From Bacteroidia bacterium (GTDB lineage: Bacteria > Bacteroidota > Bacteroidia > AKYH767-A > OLB10), in contig JAEUTH010000040.1 in the NCBI GenBank assembly GCA_016788165.1, forward strand, positions 18,043-82,042: 64,000 nt of DNA, read 5' to 3'. The notes under the pieces were generated by a model. The model searched no databases, was not told the DNA's origin, and saw nothing but the letters and a program-made list of their open reading frames with translations. Positions 43,657-53,452 of the stretch are shown piece by piece. A program made the position numbers and the translations under genes. Position 1 is the stretch's first letter; the number at the start of each line of letters is the position of its first letter.

Positions 43657-44976
43657 CTATTCCTTTATAAACTTGTATCTAAAAACCTCGGTTGGGGCAA
43701 GTATTTCTAAAAAATAAATTCCTTGTTCAAAATGGCTTACATCAAATTGGTAGGTATTGTCAATACCTGAAACATTGGTGTGTTTCATTTTTTCTTTTCC
43801 AAAAGCATCATATATTGTAACTGTAACAATTTTTTCAGATGGAAGCAAATGATTTAACGAGAAAGCAGTTTTAACCGGATTGGGGTATAAATAATTGCCG
43901 GTGTTCTCATGCGAATACATGCCCGATGTGGGGTTTAGTTTACCTAAACTGTCCAATTTAACAACAACAGATTCTTCGAAATAGGGCTCACCCGGTTGAT
44001 CATACCACCAATAGTTACCGCCCGCAGCGGCACTATTATCATTACAACGGACAATTGAAAAATAAAAATTGTGGGCATTATAATTAGACCAAAGTATATT
44101 GCCTGATGGACTCATTTTTATAATTTCTGATTCCAGACATATAAACAAATTCGAATCGTTGCTGTTGGTAATACTGGCAAAGTTGTAATCAAAACAGCTA
44201 CCTGGAAACGATTTGCTAAATAAACTATCGCCATTATTTCTATCAATTGTCATATAATTCCATCCTACAATGGGCGTAAATTGACAAGTAGAATTTATAG
44301 TAGCAAAGTTTGAATCGGCCAATTGCACTGCATTTAGAATTCTCATGTCAATGCCCTGAATAGTACTAAGCGTCCCGTAGTTTTTAGTCCAAATTATTGA
44401 GCCATTTTTATCAAGTAACATGGCCAAATAACTATTGTTAATACCTCCAACAGCTAAAATATTTTCATTATAACCAATAACCAGATTATTAAAATTTCCA
44501 GTACAGGGTGTAGTCCAAACAGTATTGCCTAACGAGTCAGTTTTTAGCACAAAATTAGACCCACATAATATATAGCCACTGTCATTGCTTTGTGTAACAT
44601 AACATGCGCTGATATAAGGATAATACTTTTTCTAAATAGTATCGCCATTGCTATTTAACTTTTTTAAAAAGCTACCGTTGCCGTCATATCCCGATAACAT
44701 GAAGCCGTTATCATAAGTTGTAATAAGCTTTTGTGTAACCTCAATTATTTTTACCCATATACTATCGCCATATTTATTGGTGCGTATTACTTTACCGTAC
44801 GAACCCACATTATATTTATTGGCAAGTATGATAAATCCACTATCAGGTAACTGATTAATACTAATGGCAGCGTTAAAATGCTTTATAGGTTGAAAATATT
44901 TTTTATTCCATGTTATTTGTTGGGCATTGCTTTGGATTAAAAATAATATGAATAATAAAGTAATTTTGATTTTCAT
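43657..44976 (-). pseudogene. T9SS-sorted secreted protein interrupted by an amber codon
   Basis: The reading frame starts at MKIKITLLFILFLIQSNAQQ (ATG at 44974-44976; a longer upstream start is less likely because this one begins a signal peptide) and runs in one frame to 43657, except for TAG at 44632-44634. The context is GDTI*KKYYP, whereas the same protein and related repeats have GDSIW or GDTIW, so TGG to TAG is the simplest change. The body is beta-propeller-like, with TDSLGNTVWTTP-type repeats. The C-terminus is a T9SS domain (YPNPVKTAFSL, then QGIYFLEI). Suppression or a sequence error would restore a 440-codon gene. Confidence 0.75.
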
Positions 44977-45322
44977 GAATATCGAGATTAGTAACTTATT
45001 AAATCGATTCATACGAATATAGAAAAGTTTAATTTAAAGGTAATTTGTTATGCATGTTATAAATACAATACACTGTCATATACAAAATATTTGGATGGTG
45101 TACTTGTCTTTTGTAAATATTACCGCTAACCGAAGGCCGAAGTATTTCCGCTCTCACAAAGTTAGTTTTAAAGCAGACAAAAATCACATTCAGCTTTTTG
45201 ATAAATAAATGCACAAACTTGCAATAACCACATCTGCTTTTTACACATGTTAAAGCCGCATGTTGTAGTAATTGTAACATTTATAGCTTTTATTTATTGA
45301 TGGTAAGCCATAGGTTTGCCCC
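44977..45322. other. 346-bp divergent intergenic region
   Basis: Separates the broken T9SS gene (minus) from the E1 fusion gene (plus). I see a perfect -7 element at its right edge and no convincing gene, RNA or repeat. A short open frame on the minus strand here lacks a recognisable product. Confidence 0.5.
45311..45318 (+). promoter_or_regulatory. -7 promoter element four bases before the E1 start codon
   Basis: TAGGTTTG, a perfect TAnnTTTG match, then CCCC and the ATG at 45323. If used, transcription would begin at or next to the A of the ATG, giving a leaderless mRNA. Confidence 0.4.
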
Positions 45323-47410
45323 ATGTTAACCGAACAACAAAAAAAGCAACAAGGTCATACCATATCCTTACCGGTATTACTAAAGGCGTATAGTACCTTA
45401 TGTACAGCCAAAGCGCTAACCGATTTGTATGAGGAAAATTTTTCTTTTGTTTCAAAATACGTACACGCCACATCGCGTGGGCACGAAGCCATTCAAATTG
45501 CTGTGGGTATGCAATTGTTGCCGCAGGATTATGTAAGTCCTTATTATCGTGATGATAGTATGTTACTGGCTATTGGCTTGCAACCGTATGAACTGATGTT
45601 GCAATTAATGGCCAAACGTGACGACCCTTTTAGTGGTGGCCGCACCTATTACTGCCATCCCAGTTTACGTAGAGATGATATGCCAAAAATACCCCATCAA
45701 TCATCGGCCACAGGGATGCAGGCAATACCATGCACCGGAGTAGCTATGGGTATGTGGTACCAGGAGCAAATGCAATTACACGATGCCACAAAACCATTAC
45801 CGGTTGCCGTATGTTCCTTAGGCGATGCATCAGTTACCGAAGGCGAAGTAGCCGAAGCATTTCAAATGTCTGTACTTAAATCGTTGCCTATATTATATGT
45901 GGTACAGGATAATGGTTGGGATATATCAGCCAATGCCAATGAAACACGTAACATGAATGCTGCAGAATATGCACAAGGGTTTAAAGGCATGAAAGTATAT
46001 AGCATTGACGGTACCGATTTTGAAACCTGCTACAATACCGTTGCCGAGATTTTAAATTACATCCGTACAGAACGTAAACCTGTATTACTGCATGCGCAAG
46101 TGCCGTTATTAAACCATCATACATCAGGTGTGCGTAAGGAGTGGTATCGGGATGATTTAGACGAAGCACAACAACGCGACCCATTTCCGAAATTTACTTT
46201 GGCGCTTATTAATTATGGTGTTGATGCCGAATCGTTAAGCAATTTGCAACAAGAAGCACAGCAATGTGTGTTAACTGATTTTGAAAAGGCGCGTATTGCA
46301 CCCGACCCGCAACCATCCGATTTATTTACGCATGATTTTGCGCCTACGCCCGTAACACATGAACAAGGTAACAGACAACCGGCCGGTAAGGAAAAAACCG
46401 TAATGGTTGATAGTGCCTTATTTGCAATCAGAGAGTTAATGGCCAAACACCCCGAATGTTTGTTGTATGGCCAAGATGTTGGCCGCAGGCTTGGTGGTGT
46501 ATTTAGAGAAGCTGCAACATTAGCCGAACAGTTTGGCGACCACCGCGTGTTTAATACACCAATTGTTGAAGCATTTATTGTGGGCAGTACGGTAGGTATG
46601 AGTGCTGTAGGTTTAAAACCCATTGTTGAAGTTCAGTTTGCCGATTATATATGGCCGGGCTTAAATCAATTATTTACCGAAGTTGCACGTAGCTGCTACC
46701 TTACCAATGGTAAATGGCCGGTAAGCTGTATATTACGTGTACCCATTGGGGCTTATGGAAGTGGTGGCCCTTACCACTCATCCAGTGTCGAAAGTGTATT
46801 AACTAATATACGCGGAATTAAAATTGCTTACCCCAGCACCGGTGCCGATTTAAAAGGCTTGCTTAAAGCTGCATACTACGACCCTAATCCGGTTGTGATG
46901 CTGGAGCATAAAGGTTTATACTGGAGCAAAATTAAAGGTACCGAAGATGCCAAAACTATTGAGCCTGACGAAGATTACATGATTCCATTTGGTAAAGGAC
47001 GCATTGTGGTTGAGGCTGATGCCAAGTTTATAAATAGCGGACAATCCTGTGCTATTATTACTTATGGCATGGGCGTGTATTGGGCAAAAAATGCAGCACA
47101 ATTGTTTAGCGGACAAGTTGAGATTATTGATTTACGTACATTATATCCGTTAGATACTGATTTGATATTTGAAACAGTAAGCAAGCATGGCAAATGTTTG
47201 GTTGTAACCGAAGAGCCTTATAACAACAGTTTTGCACAAGCATTAGCAGGGCGCATACAACAACATTGCTTTAAAAAATTAGATGCGCCTGTAATGGTAG
47301 TTGGTTCCGAAAACTTGCCTGCTATTCCGCTTAACAGCACGTTAGAATTTTCTATGATTCCCAATGCACAAAAAGTAGCCGAATCTATAAAAGCATTGTT
47401 GGCATATTGA
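45323..47410 (+). CDS. 2-oxoacid dehydrogenase E1, fused alpha and beta subunits
   Basis: A 695-residue thiamine-diphosphate enzyme, probably the branched-chain 2-oxoacid or acetoin-type E1. The alpha part (~1-340) has the TPP motif GDASVTEGEVAEAF...QDNGWDIS and a YRDDSMLLAIG active-site region. The beta part (~365-695) has LLYGQDVGRRLGGVFREA, VEVQFADYIWPGLNQ and a terminal VTEEPYNNSFAQALAGRI. The two subunits are normally separate proteins; this fusion is common in Bacteroidota. E2 and E3 are not in the window. No alternative start exists before residue ~60, so the ATG at 45323 is firm. Confidence 0.92.
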   Translation: MLTEQQKKQQGHTISLPVLLKAYSTLCTAKALTDLYEENFSFVSKYVHATSRGHEAIQIAVGMQLLPQDYVSPYYRDDSMLLAIGLQPYELMLQLMAKRDDPFSGGRTYYCHPSLRRDDMPKIPHQSSATGMQAIPCTGVAMGMWYQEQMQLHDATKPLPVAVCSLGDASVTEGEVAEAFQMSVLKSLPILYVVQDNGWDISANANETRNMNAAEYAQGFKGMKVYSIDGTDFETCYNTVAEILNYIRTERKPVLLHAQVPLLNHHTSGVRKEWYRDDLDEAQQRDPFPKFTLALINYGVDAESLSNLQQEAQQCVLTDFEKARIAPDPQPSDLFTHDFAPTPVTHEQGNRQPAGKEKTVMVDSALFAIRELMAKHPECLLYGQDVGRRLGGVFREAATLAEQFGDHRVFNTPIVEAFIVGSTVGMSAVGLKPIVEVQFADYIWPGLNQLFTEVARSCYLTNGKWPVSCILRVPIGAYGSGGPYHSSSVESVLTNIRGIKIAYPSTGADLKGLLKAAYYDPNPVVMLEHKGLYWSKIKGTEDAKTIEPDEDYMIPFGKGRIVVEADAKFINSGQSCAIITYGMGVYWAKNAAQLFSGQVEIIDLRTLYPLDTDLIFETVSKHGKCLVVTEEPYNNSFAQALAGRIQQHCFKKLDAPVMVVGSENLPAIPLNSTLEFSMIPNAQKVAESIKALLAY

Positions 47411-47570
47411 TACAAAACACTTGGCTTTGTAATTTGCATTTTAATAGCTGCTCCAAAGGATTTACAGCGATGAAAAAAAAATACATGTTGTAAACCCTTG
47501 TTTTATGGCACTTTTAAAAGAAAAAATGTTTTATTAGGTACTGAAACGCCCTAATATCCTACGTTTGCAG

Positions 47571-47605
47571 CCCTATTTATTAACAAAGCCCCCTATTTAT
47601 CAACA
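47571..47605 (+). repeat. 20-bp-spaced direct repeat upstream of hup
   Basis: CCCTATTTATTAACA and CCCTATTTATCAACA (47571-47585 and 47591-47605), one mismatch, exactly 20 bp apart. They lie just upstream of the predicted hup -33 element, so they may bind an activator or repressor on one DNA face. Confidence 0.55.
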
Positions 47606-47621
47606 TTTGAGCGCTTGCATG

Positions 47622-47651
47622 TTGGCGCATATACTATTGTAGATACTTTCG
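47622..47651 (+). promoter_or_regulatory. predicted promoter of hup
   Basis: TTG at 47622-47624, 19 bp spacer, TACTTTCG at 47644-47651 (one mismatch to TAnnTTTG), 33 bp before the ATG. Spacing fits the Bacteroidota -33/-7 rule. Confidence 0.45.
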
Positions 47652-47684
47652 GAACGTTCAAACAATTTAAAAACATATAACAAA

Positions 47685-47960
47685 ATGAACAAAGGTGAAT
47701 TAATTGATGCAATGGCATCGAGTGCAAAAATCAGTAAGGCTGATGCTGGCCGTGCTTTAGAAGCTTTTACCGAAAGCGTTGGTAAAGTGCTTAAAAAAGG
47801 CGACAAAATTACTTTAGTAGGCTTTGGTACATTCAGTGTAACTAAGCGTGCTGCCCGTACAGGCCGTAACCCTCAAACTGGTAAAACTATCCAGATTAAG
47901 GCTAAGAAAGTAGCTAAGTTTAAAGCCGGTGCTGAGTTAGCTAAAGTGGTAAACAAGTAA
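47685..47960 (+). CDS. hup: HU-family DNA-binding protein
   Basis: A 91-residue nucleoid protein. The whole sequence fits [22 protein letters not shown], then [22 protein letters not shown], the DNA-binding arm, with the Pro that inserts into the minor groove (RNPQTG). It bends and compacts DNA as a dimer. It is a single-gene unit with its own promoter and terminator. Confidence 0.96.
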   Translation: MNKGELIDAMASSAKISKADAGRALEAFTESVGKVLKKGDKITLVGFGTFSVTKRAARTGRNPQTGKTIQIKAKKVAKFKAGAELAKVVNK

Positions 47961-47975
47961 TTGCTTACTGCATTG

Positions 47976-48020
47976 CACAAAAAAAATCCCTTGCTTTTGG
48001 CAGGGGATTTTTTTTTTGTG
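47976..48020 (+). terminator. intrinsic terminator of hup
   Basis: AATCCCTTGC / GCAGGGGATT, a 10-bp stem with one T-G wobble and a 5-base loop, extended by A- and T-runs on each side; starts 15 bp after the stop codon. Confidence 0.88.
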
Positions 48021-48157
48021 TAAGACACAACTTATTAGGTGTACGTGTAAAAATTAAGTTTTATCGAACGAAAAATATTTTGCATTGCAGGATGTGTGTT
48101 TGAATAAAATAAAACCGCGGGCTTTAAAAATTTGGCAACCAACTCAAGCAACTTGCA

Positions 48158-50464
48158 TTAACGTTTGCGGCCAAATTTGTTTTTGTTTTTTGGCATTTGC
48201 CTGAAACCATTTTTAGTGGGTTTTTGAGTTGTCTTGTTTAATCGAATTGGTGTACCTGAAGTGTACATATCTTCAGGTATAAAATCAATTTGTTTGCGTT
48301 GTAAGTCTGTACTTTTTACAATTACCTGCATCGTATCACCTAATTGAAATTTACGGCCTGTACGCTTACCTTTTAGTGTTATCGTTTTTTCATCGTACTC
48401 GTAATAATCATCATTTAAATCGCGTAACCGTATCATGCCTTCGCATTTACTATCATTTAATTCAACAAAAATTCCCCAATCGGTAACCCCGCTTATAATG
48501 CCATTAAAGCGCATGCCGGTTTTATCTTGTAAATATTGCACCTGCTTAAATTTAATACTGGCACGTTCGGCTTCGGCAGCTTGCGCTTCCATAGCGCTGC
48601 TGTGTACACATTTTTCTTCAAGCGGTTTAATTTCAGGGGCTTTATTCCCATCTAAGTAATGCTGTAAAAGCCTGTGTACCATAACATCAGGATAGCGTCT
48701 GATAGGTGATGTAAAATGGGTGTAGTATTCAAAAGCCAAACCATAATGCCCTAAATTTTCAGTGCTGTACTTTGCTTTCGACATGGTTCTGATAGCAAGT
48801 ACCTCTAATAAATTTTGTTCGCCTTTGCCTTTAATTTCTTTTACTAATTTATTGATCGAATGTGCCAGTTCTGTTTCTGTATTTGCTTTCATGCGATAAC
48901 CAAACTTTCCGGCAAACTGTAACAGCTGTTTTACTTTTTCGGGGTCGGGCAAGTCATGAACTCTGTAAACAAATGGCAACTGTTTTTGCGTAACGCTAAC
49001 TTTGGTATTATACGTAGCATGTTGTTTGCCTATAAAGGTAGCAACACTTCTGTTGGCAAGCAGCATAAATTCCTCTATTAACTGATTGCTTTCTTTCATT
49101 TGTTTGGTATATACACCGGTTGGGTTACCAGCCTCGTCTAAATTAAATTTTACCTCCAGCCTGTCGAAATTAATGGCGCCATTTTTAAAACGATTGGCAC
49201 GCATCATTTGTGCCAACTTGTTTAGTGTATGGACCTCATCCACTAAATCACCCACACCGGTTTCGATAACGGTTTGCGCCTCTTCGTAGGTAAAACGTTT
49301 AATCGAATGTATTACAGTTCGGCCATACCATTCTGTAATTACGTTGGCTTTGGCATCTATTTCAAACACAGCGCTAAAGCAAAGTTTATCTTCGTAGGGC
49401 CTTAATGAGCAAACATGATTTGATAATTTTTCGGGTAACATGGGTATAACCCTGTCAACTAAATAAACGGAGGTAGCACGTTCATAAGCTTCTTTCTCCA
49501 TAGCCATTTTTTCTGTCAGATAATGCGATACGTCAGCAATATGAATACCGATTTCATAGTGGCCGTTCTTTAGTTTTTTGAAACTTAAAGCATCATCAAA
49601 ATCCTTGGCATCGGCTGGGTCAATAGTAAACGTGGTGGTTTTTCTAAAGTCTTTGCGGGCTTTAGTTACGGCAGCAGGTATTTCGAATGGGATTTTTGCG
49701 GCTTCTTTTTCAACCACATCCGGAAACGAAAGCGGAAAGCCATACTCAATTAATATGGCATCCATCTCAGCATTATTCTCACCGGGTTTGCCTAAAATAT
49801 TTATAACCTCACCTTCTGGGTTTTTCGAGTCTTCGGGCCAATGTGTTAATCGTACCACCACTTTATCTCCATTGCCAGCACCTTGCAATGCCTGTAACGG
49901 AATAAAAATATCAACGTTCATTCTGTTGCCATCGGCAATAAAAAATGCATGCCGGCTGCTAACTTGTAGCGTACCGGCAAACTCGGTTTTAAAGCGTTTT
50001 ATAATTTCTATCACTTCGCCTTCGGCACGCCTGCCGGCACGATGTGCATACAATGAAACGCGCACTGTATCGCGGTTTAGTGCAGTGCCTGTATTATTGG
50101 GTGCTATATAAATATCTTTTTCATGCAATTGATTTACCACATAAGCTGCACCGGTTGATGTAATTTCAATTACACCTTCAACAATGCGTGTTTCGGGTAT
50201 AAGTTTAAAACGCCCCGGTTGATTTTCTGTAATAATTTCATCAGCTACCAAAGTATAACAAGCTTTCATTATCTCATCGCGTAATTCAATATCATCAATA
50301 TCATTTTGCCATAATGCAGGTGCAAAGCTTTCATTGTGTTTTACAATTTTGGTTAGTTGCTTGCTGTTTAATGGTTGATTGCCATGTTGTTTAAAAATAG
50401 TGGCTACACATTCCTTAAGCAAAGTTCGTAAAGCCGGGGTCATATTTTTTGTGCTTGTTTTCAT
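48158..50464 (-). CDS. rnr: ribonuclease R
   Basis: A 768-residue 3'-5' exoribonuclease of the RNB/VacB family. N-terminal winged-helix and cold-shock-like regions (~1-230); catalytic RNB domain (~265-590) with FTIDPADAKDFDDALSFK carrying the metal-binding Asp residues and HYTHFTSPIRRYPDVMVHRL; C-terminal S1 domain (~640-725, GIISGVTDWGIFVEL); basic tail (KKTQKPTKNGFRQMPKNKNK-type). Degrades structured RNA. The length is that of the family. Confidence 0.95.
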   Translation of the reverse strand: MKTSTKNMTPALRTLLKECVATIFKQHGNQPLNSKQLTKIVKHNESFAPALWQNDIDDIELRDEIMKACYTLVADEIITENQPGRFKLIPETRIVEGVIEITSTGAAYVVNQLHEKDIYIAPNNTGTALNRDTVRVSLYAHRAGRRAEGEVIEIIKRFKTEFAGTLQVSSRHAFFIADGNRMNVDIFIPLQALQGAGNGDKVVVRLTHWPEDSKNPEGEVINILGKPGENNAEMDAILIEYGFPLSFPDVVEKEAAKIPFEIPAAVTKARKDFRKTTTFTIDPADAKDFDDALSFKKLKNGHYEIGIHIADVSHYLTEKMAMEKEAYERATSVYLVDRVIPMLPEKLSNHVCSLRPYEDKLCFSAVFEIDAKANVITEWYGRTVIHSIKRFTYEEAQTVIETGVGDLVDEVHTLNKLAQMMRANRFKNGAINFDRLEVKFNLDEAGNPTGVYTKQMKESNQLIEEFMLLANRSVATFIGKQHATYNTKVSVTQKQLPFVYRVHDLPDPEKVKQLLQFAGKFGYRMKANTETELAHSINKLVKEIKGKGEQNLLEVLAIRTMSKAKYSTENLGHYGLAFEYYTHFTSPIRRYPDVMVHRLLQHYLDGNKAPEIKPLEEKCVHSSAMEAQAAEAERASIKFKQVQYLQDKTGMRFNGIISGVTDWGIFVELNDSKCEGMIRLRDLNDDYYEYDEKTITLKGKRTGRKFQLGDTMQVIVKSTDLQRKQIDFIPEDMYTSGTPIRLNKTTQKPTKNGFRQMPKNKNKFGRKR

Positions 50465-50604
50465 GCCTTTTTTAAATCAGGTATAGCCCGCAAAATAATA
50501 AAGGCATGTTAAGTTAATGTGTTTAAATAAAAGTGGGTTCGTATTATTATAAACATATTTTAAGCAGAAGACGCTTACATTGCAGGCGCTAAATATTTTC
50601 CAAA

Positions 50605-52026
50605 ATGTATAAGTTTATTACCACTGCATATATGTTTTTGTATTGCTGCATAAACGTAGCACATGCCCAACTAACATTAATTATTGATAGTGTACCACGC
50701 TATTTTACACCCATTAATGACACGCTTTATGTTGCCGGAACTTTTAATAACTGGAGCCCGGCAGATGCAAACTTTCGTATGCAAAAACAAAGTAATGGTA
50801 CCTATACAGTAAATGTTACAACAACAGGTGCATTGCAGTTTAAATTTACACGTGGAGCCTGGGCTAATAACGAAACACAGCTAAATGGCAACCAATTAGC
50901 CAACCGGAACTATACCTACAATGGTGGTATTGATACATTGCACTGTAACGTTGCAAACTGGAGCGATTATGCACCCGGTACGCACACTGCAACACCTAAT
51001 GTATATGTTGTTGCCAGCAATATGTTTATGCCACAGCTTAACAGGTGGCGCAGGGTTTGGACCTATTTGCCAAACGACTATTATACTTCAAATCGTTACT
51101 ATCCGGTAGTGTACATGCACGATGGCCAAAATGTATTTGATGCTTTTACATCGTTTGCGGGCGAGTGGTGTGTGGACGATACGTTGCGAAATATGCAATT
51201 GGCAGGCGATAGTGGTGCCATTGTTGTGGCTGTTGATAATGGTGGCCAACAAAGGTTAAACGAATACAGCCCATACAATAACTCAAGCTATGGTGGAGGC
51301 CAGGGCGATGCCTATGCCGACTTTATGGTAAATACACTAAAACCTTTTATTGATACCAACTACCGTACGTATGCCGATAGGCAACATACGGCCATTGCCG
51401 GCAGCTCAATGGGCGCTTACATTGCATTGTATGCAGGTTTAAAATATCAGCAAGTGTATAGCAAAATAGGTTCGTTTTCGCCAGCATATTGGTTTGACGA
51501 TAGTATTTATACATACGTTTTAAATACAGGCGTAACGCAACCCATGCGCATTTATCAGGTATGCAGCCAAAACGAAGGCGCATCGGTGGTTTATAACATG
51601 AACCGCATGCGCGATTCGTTGATCAGCGCAGGTTTGCCCGGCAACACAATTCAAACGGTAGTACGCGTATATGGTTCGCATAGCGAAAGTTTTTGGCGTT
51701 TAGAGTATGGTACAGCCCACCGTTGGTTATTTAGCAACAACATGGTAACGCAAGTACAAAATCTGGCCGAAGACAAAAGCATAACACTGTTTCCTAACCC
51801 TGCTCAAACAAATCTTCAGATTACTTATAATTTAAACAATGAAGTGTTAGATACCATACGGATATTTGATGAAACAGGTCAGGAGGTTTGGGTTGATGGC
51901 GGCACCTTACGGTTTGAAAAAAATAAAATTTCATTTGGCACTAAGTATATGCGTAGCGGTATTTATGCCATTTGGCTTATTGATAAAAACGACCATTTAC
52001 ATGTGCGTAAGTTTATAAAACAATAG
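50605..52026 (+). CDS. secreted alpha/beta-hydrolase esterase with N-terminal carbohydrate-binding-like domain and T9SS tail
   Basis: A 473-residue exported protein. Signal peptide to about residue 22 (...CINVAHA). Residues ~35-110 look like a CBM48/AMPK-type beta-sandwich (LYVAGTFNNWSPADANFRM). Residues ~120-385 are an esterase-D/enterochelin-esterase-like hydrolase with RRVWTYLPNDYY, PVVYMHDGQNVFDA, the nucleophile elbow AGSSMGAY and a late His in VYGSHSESFWR. A T9SS sorting domain ends the protein (FPNPAQTNLQITY, then SGIYAIWLID). Likely deacylates a polysaccharide or siderophore-like ester outside the cell; substrate unknown. Confidence 0.88.
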   Translation: MYKFITTAYMFLYCCINVAHAQLTLIIDSVPRYFTPINDTLYVAGTFNNWSPADANFRMQKQSNGTYTVNVTTTGALQFKFTRGAWANNETQLNGNQLANRNYTYNGGIDTLHCNVANWSDYAPGTHTATPNVYVVASNMFMPQLNRWRRVWTYLPNDYYTSNRYYPVVYMHDGQNVFDAFTSFAGEWCVDDTLRNMQLAGDSGAIVVAVDNGGQQRLNEYSPYNNSSYGGGQGDAYADFMVNTLKPFIDTNYRTYADRQHTAIAGSSMGAYIALYAGLKYQQVYSKIGSFSPAYWFDDSIYTYVLNTGVTQPMRIYQVCSQNEGASVVYNMNRMRDSLISAGLPGNTIQTVVRVYGSHSESFWRLEYGTAHRWLFSNNMVTQVQNLAEDKSITLFPNPAQTNLQITYNLNNEVLDTIRIFDETGQEVWVDGGTLRFEKNKISFGTKYMRSGIYAIWLIDKNDHLHVRKFIKQ

Positions 52027-52099
52027 TGAGTTGCTTATCCTATTCAATTTTGTTTTTTATTGATTTACTTTTTTAAACTCCATAATAGTTAAATATCTC

Positions 52100-53431
52100 A
52101 TGAAAGTAGCTGTAATAGGCGCTGGCCCCAGTGGATTGGCAGCAGCCAATGAACTAACAAGCAATGGTGTTGGTGTTGATGTTTTCGAAAACGAGCAAAC
52201 CGTTGGCGGTTTGGCCAAGTGCATAAACCTGTGGGGCGAGCAAGTTGAAATGGGGCCACACTTTTTATTACTTCATACACAAAACGCAGTTAAAACACTT
52301 TTAGAAAACATATTGGGCGATGATGTTTATAAGTACAACAGGCTTTCGCGTATTTATTTAAATGGCAAGTATTACGATTATCCGCCAAAGCCTTTTAATA
52401 TTATTAAAAATATGGGCTCGGTTAAAACTATGGCTGCTGCTGGTTCGGCTATGGTCGAAATGATGGTGCCCACTAAAAACAATGGCACGGTTGAATCGTA
52501 TGTGCAAAGTAGCATTGGCAATTACCTGTACGAAAATTTTTTTAAAGGATATACTGAAAAACTATGGGGCATACCGTGCAATAGCATAACCGAAGAATAT
52601 GCAAAATCGTTAATAGGGTTTGATAAACTAAGTGTAGGTAGTATAGCCAAAAAAATATTTGCCGATAAAAATGCTGCCCACCACAAACAATGTATTTATC
52701 CCAAAGAAGGTATGGGTATGATTTGGCAACGCCTTAGCCAAAAAGTACAACAACAAGGCGGTAATATTTTATTAAACACTTCGGTAAAAGGCGCTGTTAT
52801 GCAAGGCAAAAGAATTGCCGGCTTGGTTATGCCCGATGGTACCGAACGATTATATGATTATGTGTTTTCAAGTGTACCCGAAGCAGCAATTTTGCGTTTG
52901 ATGCCCGATGTACCGGCTACGCTGGTTAATGAATTGAAACAAATTAAATTCAGACGTGTAATATTGGTGTATATGCAGGTTGACCCCATAAATTTAATTA
53001 CCGATAACACCGTATATATTTATAGCACACAAGTTAAGGCTGCACGTATAACCAACTATAACCGATTTAAAAATTTAGAAGGCAACCATATTATTATGTG
53101 CGAATACTGGACCAGCGATACCGAAAACATGTGGACTATGAGCGATGATGAAATGCTTGCCTTGGCATTAAACGATGTGAAAATATTTAGCGGAGCCGAA
53201 AAATTGCGCGTAAAAAATCACCATGTATTGCACATGAAAAATGCATATCCGGTTCCGGATTTAAAATTGAGTGAAAGAAAAAATATGCTCAGTGATTTTA
53301 TGAAAACATTTGAAGGCTTTAGTGCCGTTGGCCGTGCCAATCAAAAGCTATTCAACTTCAGTATGGAAAGTGCTATGATGGATGGCATAACCGAAGCGCG
53401 TAATATTATGCAAGGAACAACCCAAAGTTAA
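52100..53431 (+). CDS. FAD-dependent oxidoreductase, protoporphyrinogen-oxidase/UDP-galactopyranose-mutase-like
   Basis: A 443-residue flavoprotein. The dinucleotide-binding motif VAVIGAGPSGLAAANEL lies at residues 3-19, followed by VFENEQTVGGLAKC and an MGPHFLLLH segment. FFKGYTEKLWGIPCNSIT is characteristic of this amine-oxidase-like group, often found among polysaccharide or polyprenyl biosynthesis genes. I cannot assign a substrate. It precedes meaB by 21 bp; a functional link between them is not obvious. Confidence 0.8.
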   Translation: MKVAVIGAGPSGLAAANELTSNGVGVDVFENEQTVGGLAKCINLWGEQVEMGPHFLLLHTQNAVKTLLENILGDDVYKYNRLSRIYLNGKYYDYPPKPFNIIKNMGSVKTMAAAGSAMVEMMVPTKNNGTVESYVQSSIGNYLYENFFKGYTEKLWGIPCNSITEEYAKSLIGFDKLSVGSIAKKIFADKNAAHHKQCIYPKEGMGMIWQRLSQKVQQQGGNILLNTSVKGAVMQGKRIAGLVMPDGTERLYDYVFSSVPEAAILRLMPDVPATLVNELKQIKFRRVILVYMQVDPINLITDNTVYIYSTQVKAARITNYNRFKNLEGNHIIMCEYWTSDTENMWTMSDDEMLALALNDVKIFSGAEKLRVKNHHVLHMKNAYPVPDLKLSERKNMLSDFMKTFEGFSAVGRANQKLFNFSMESAMMDGITEARNIMQGTTQS

Positions 53432-53452
53432 CATGCATTATTTATACAGCTA

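Noticed and set aside
45029..45280. Small open frame on minus strand in the gap before the E1 gene
   Set aside because: No recognisable product, Cys- and Asn-rich translation, no promoter or leader; it overlaps the promoter region of the plus-strand gene.
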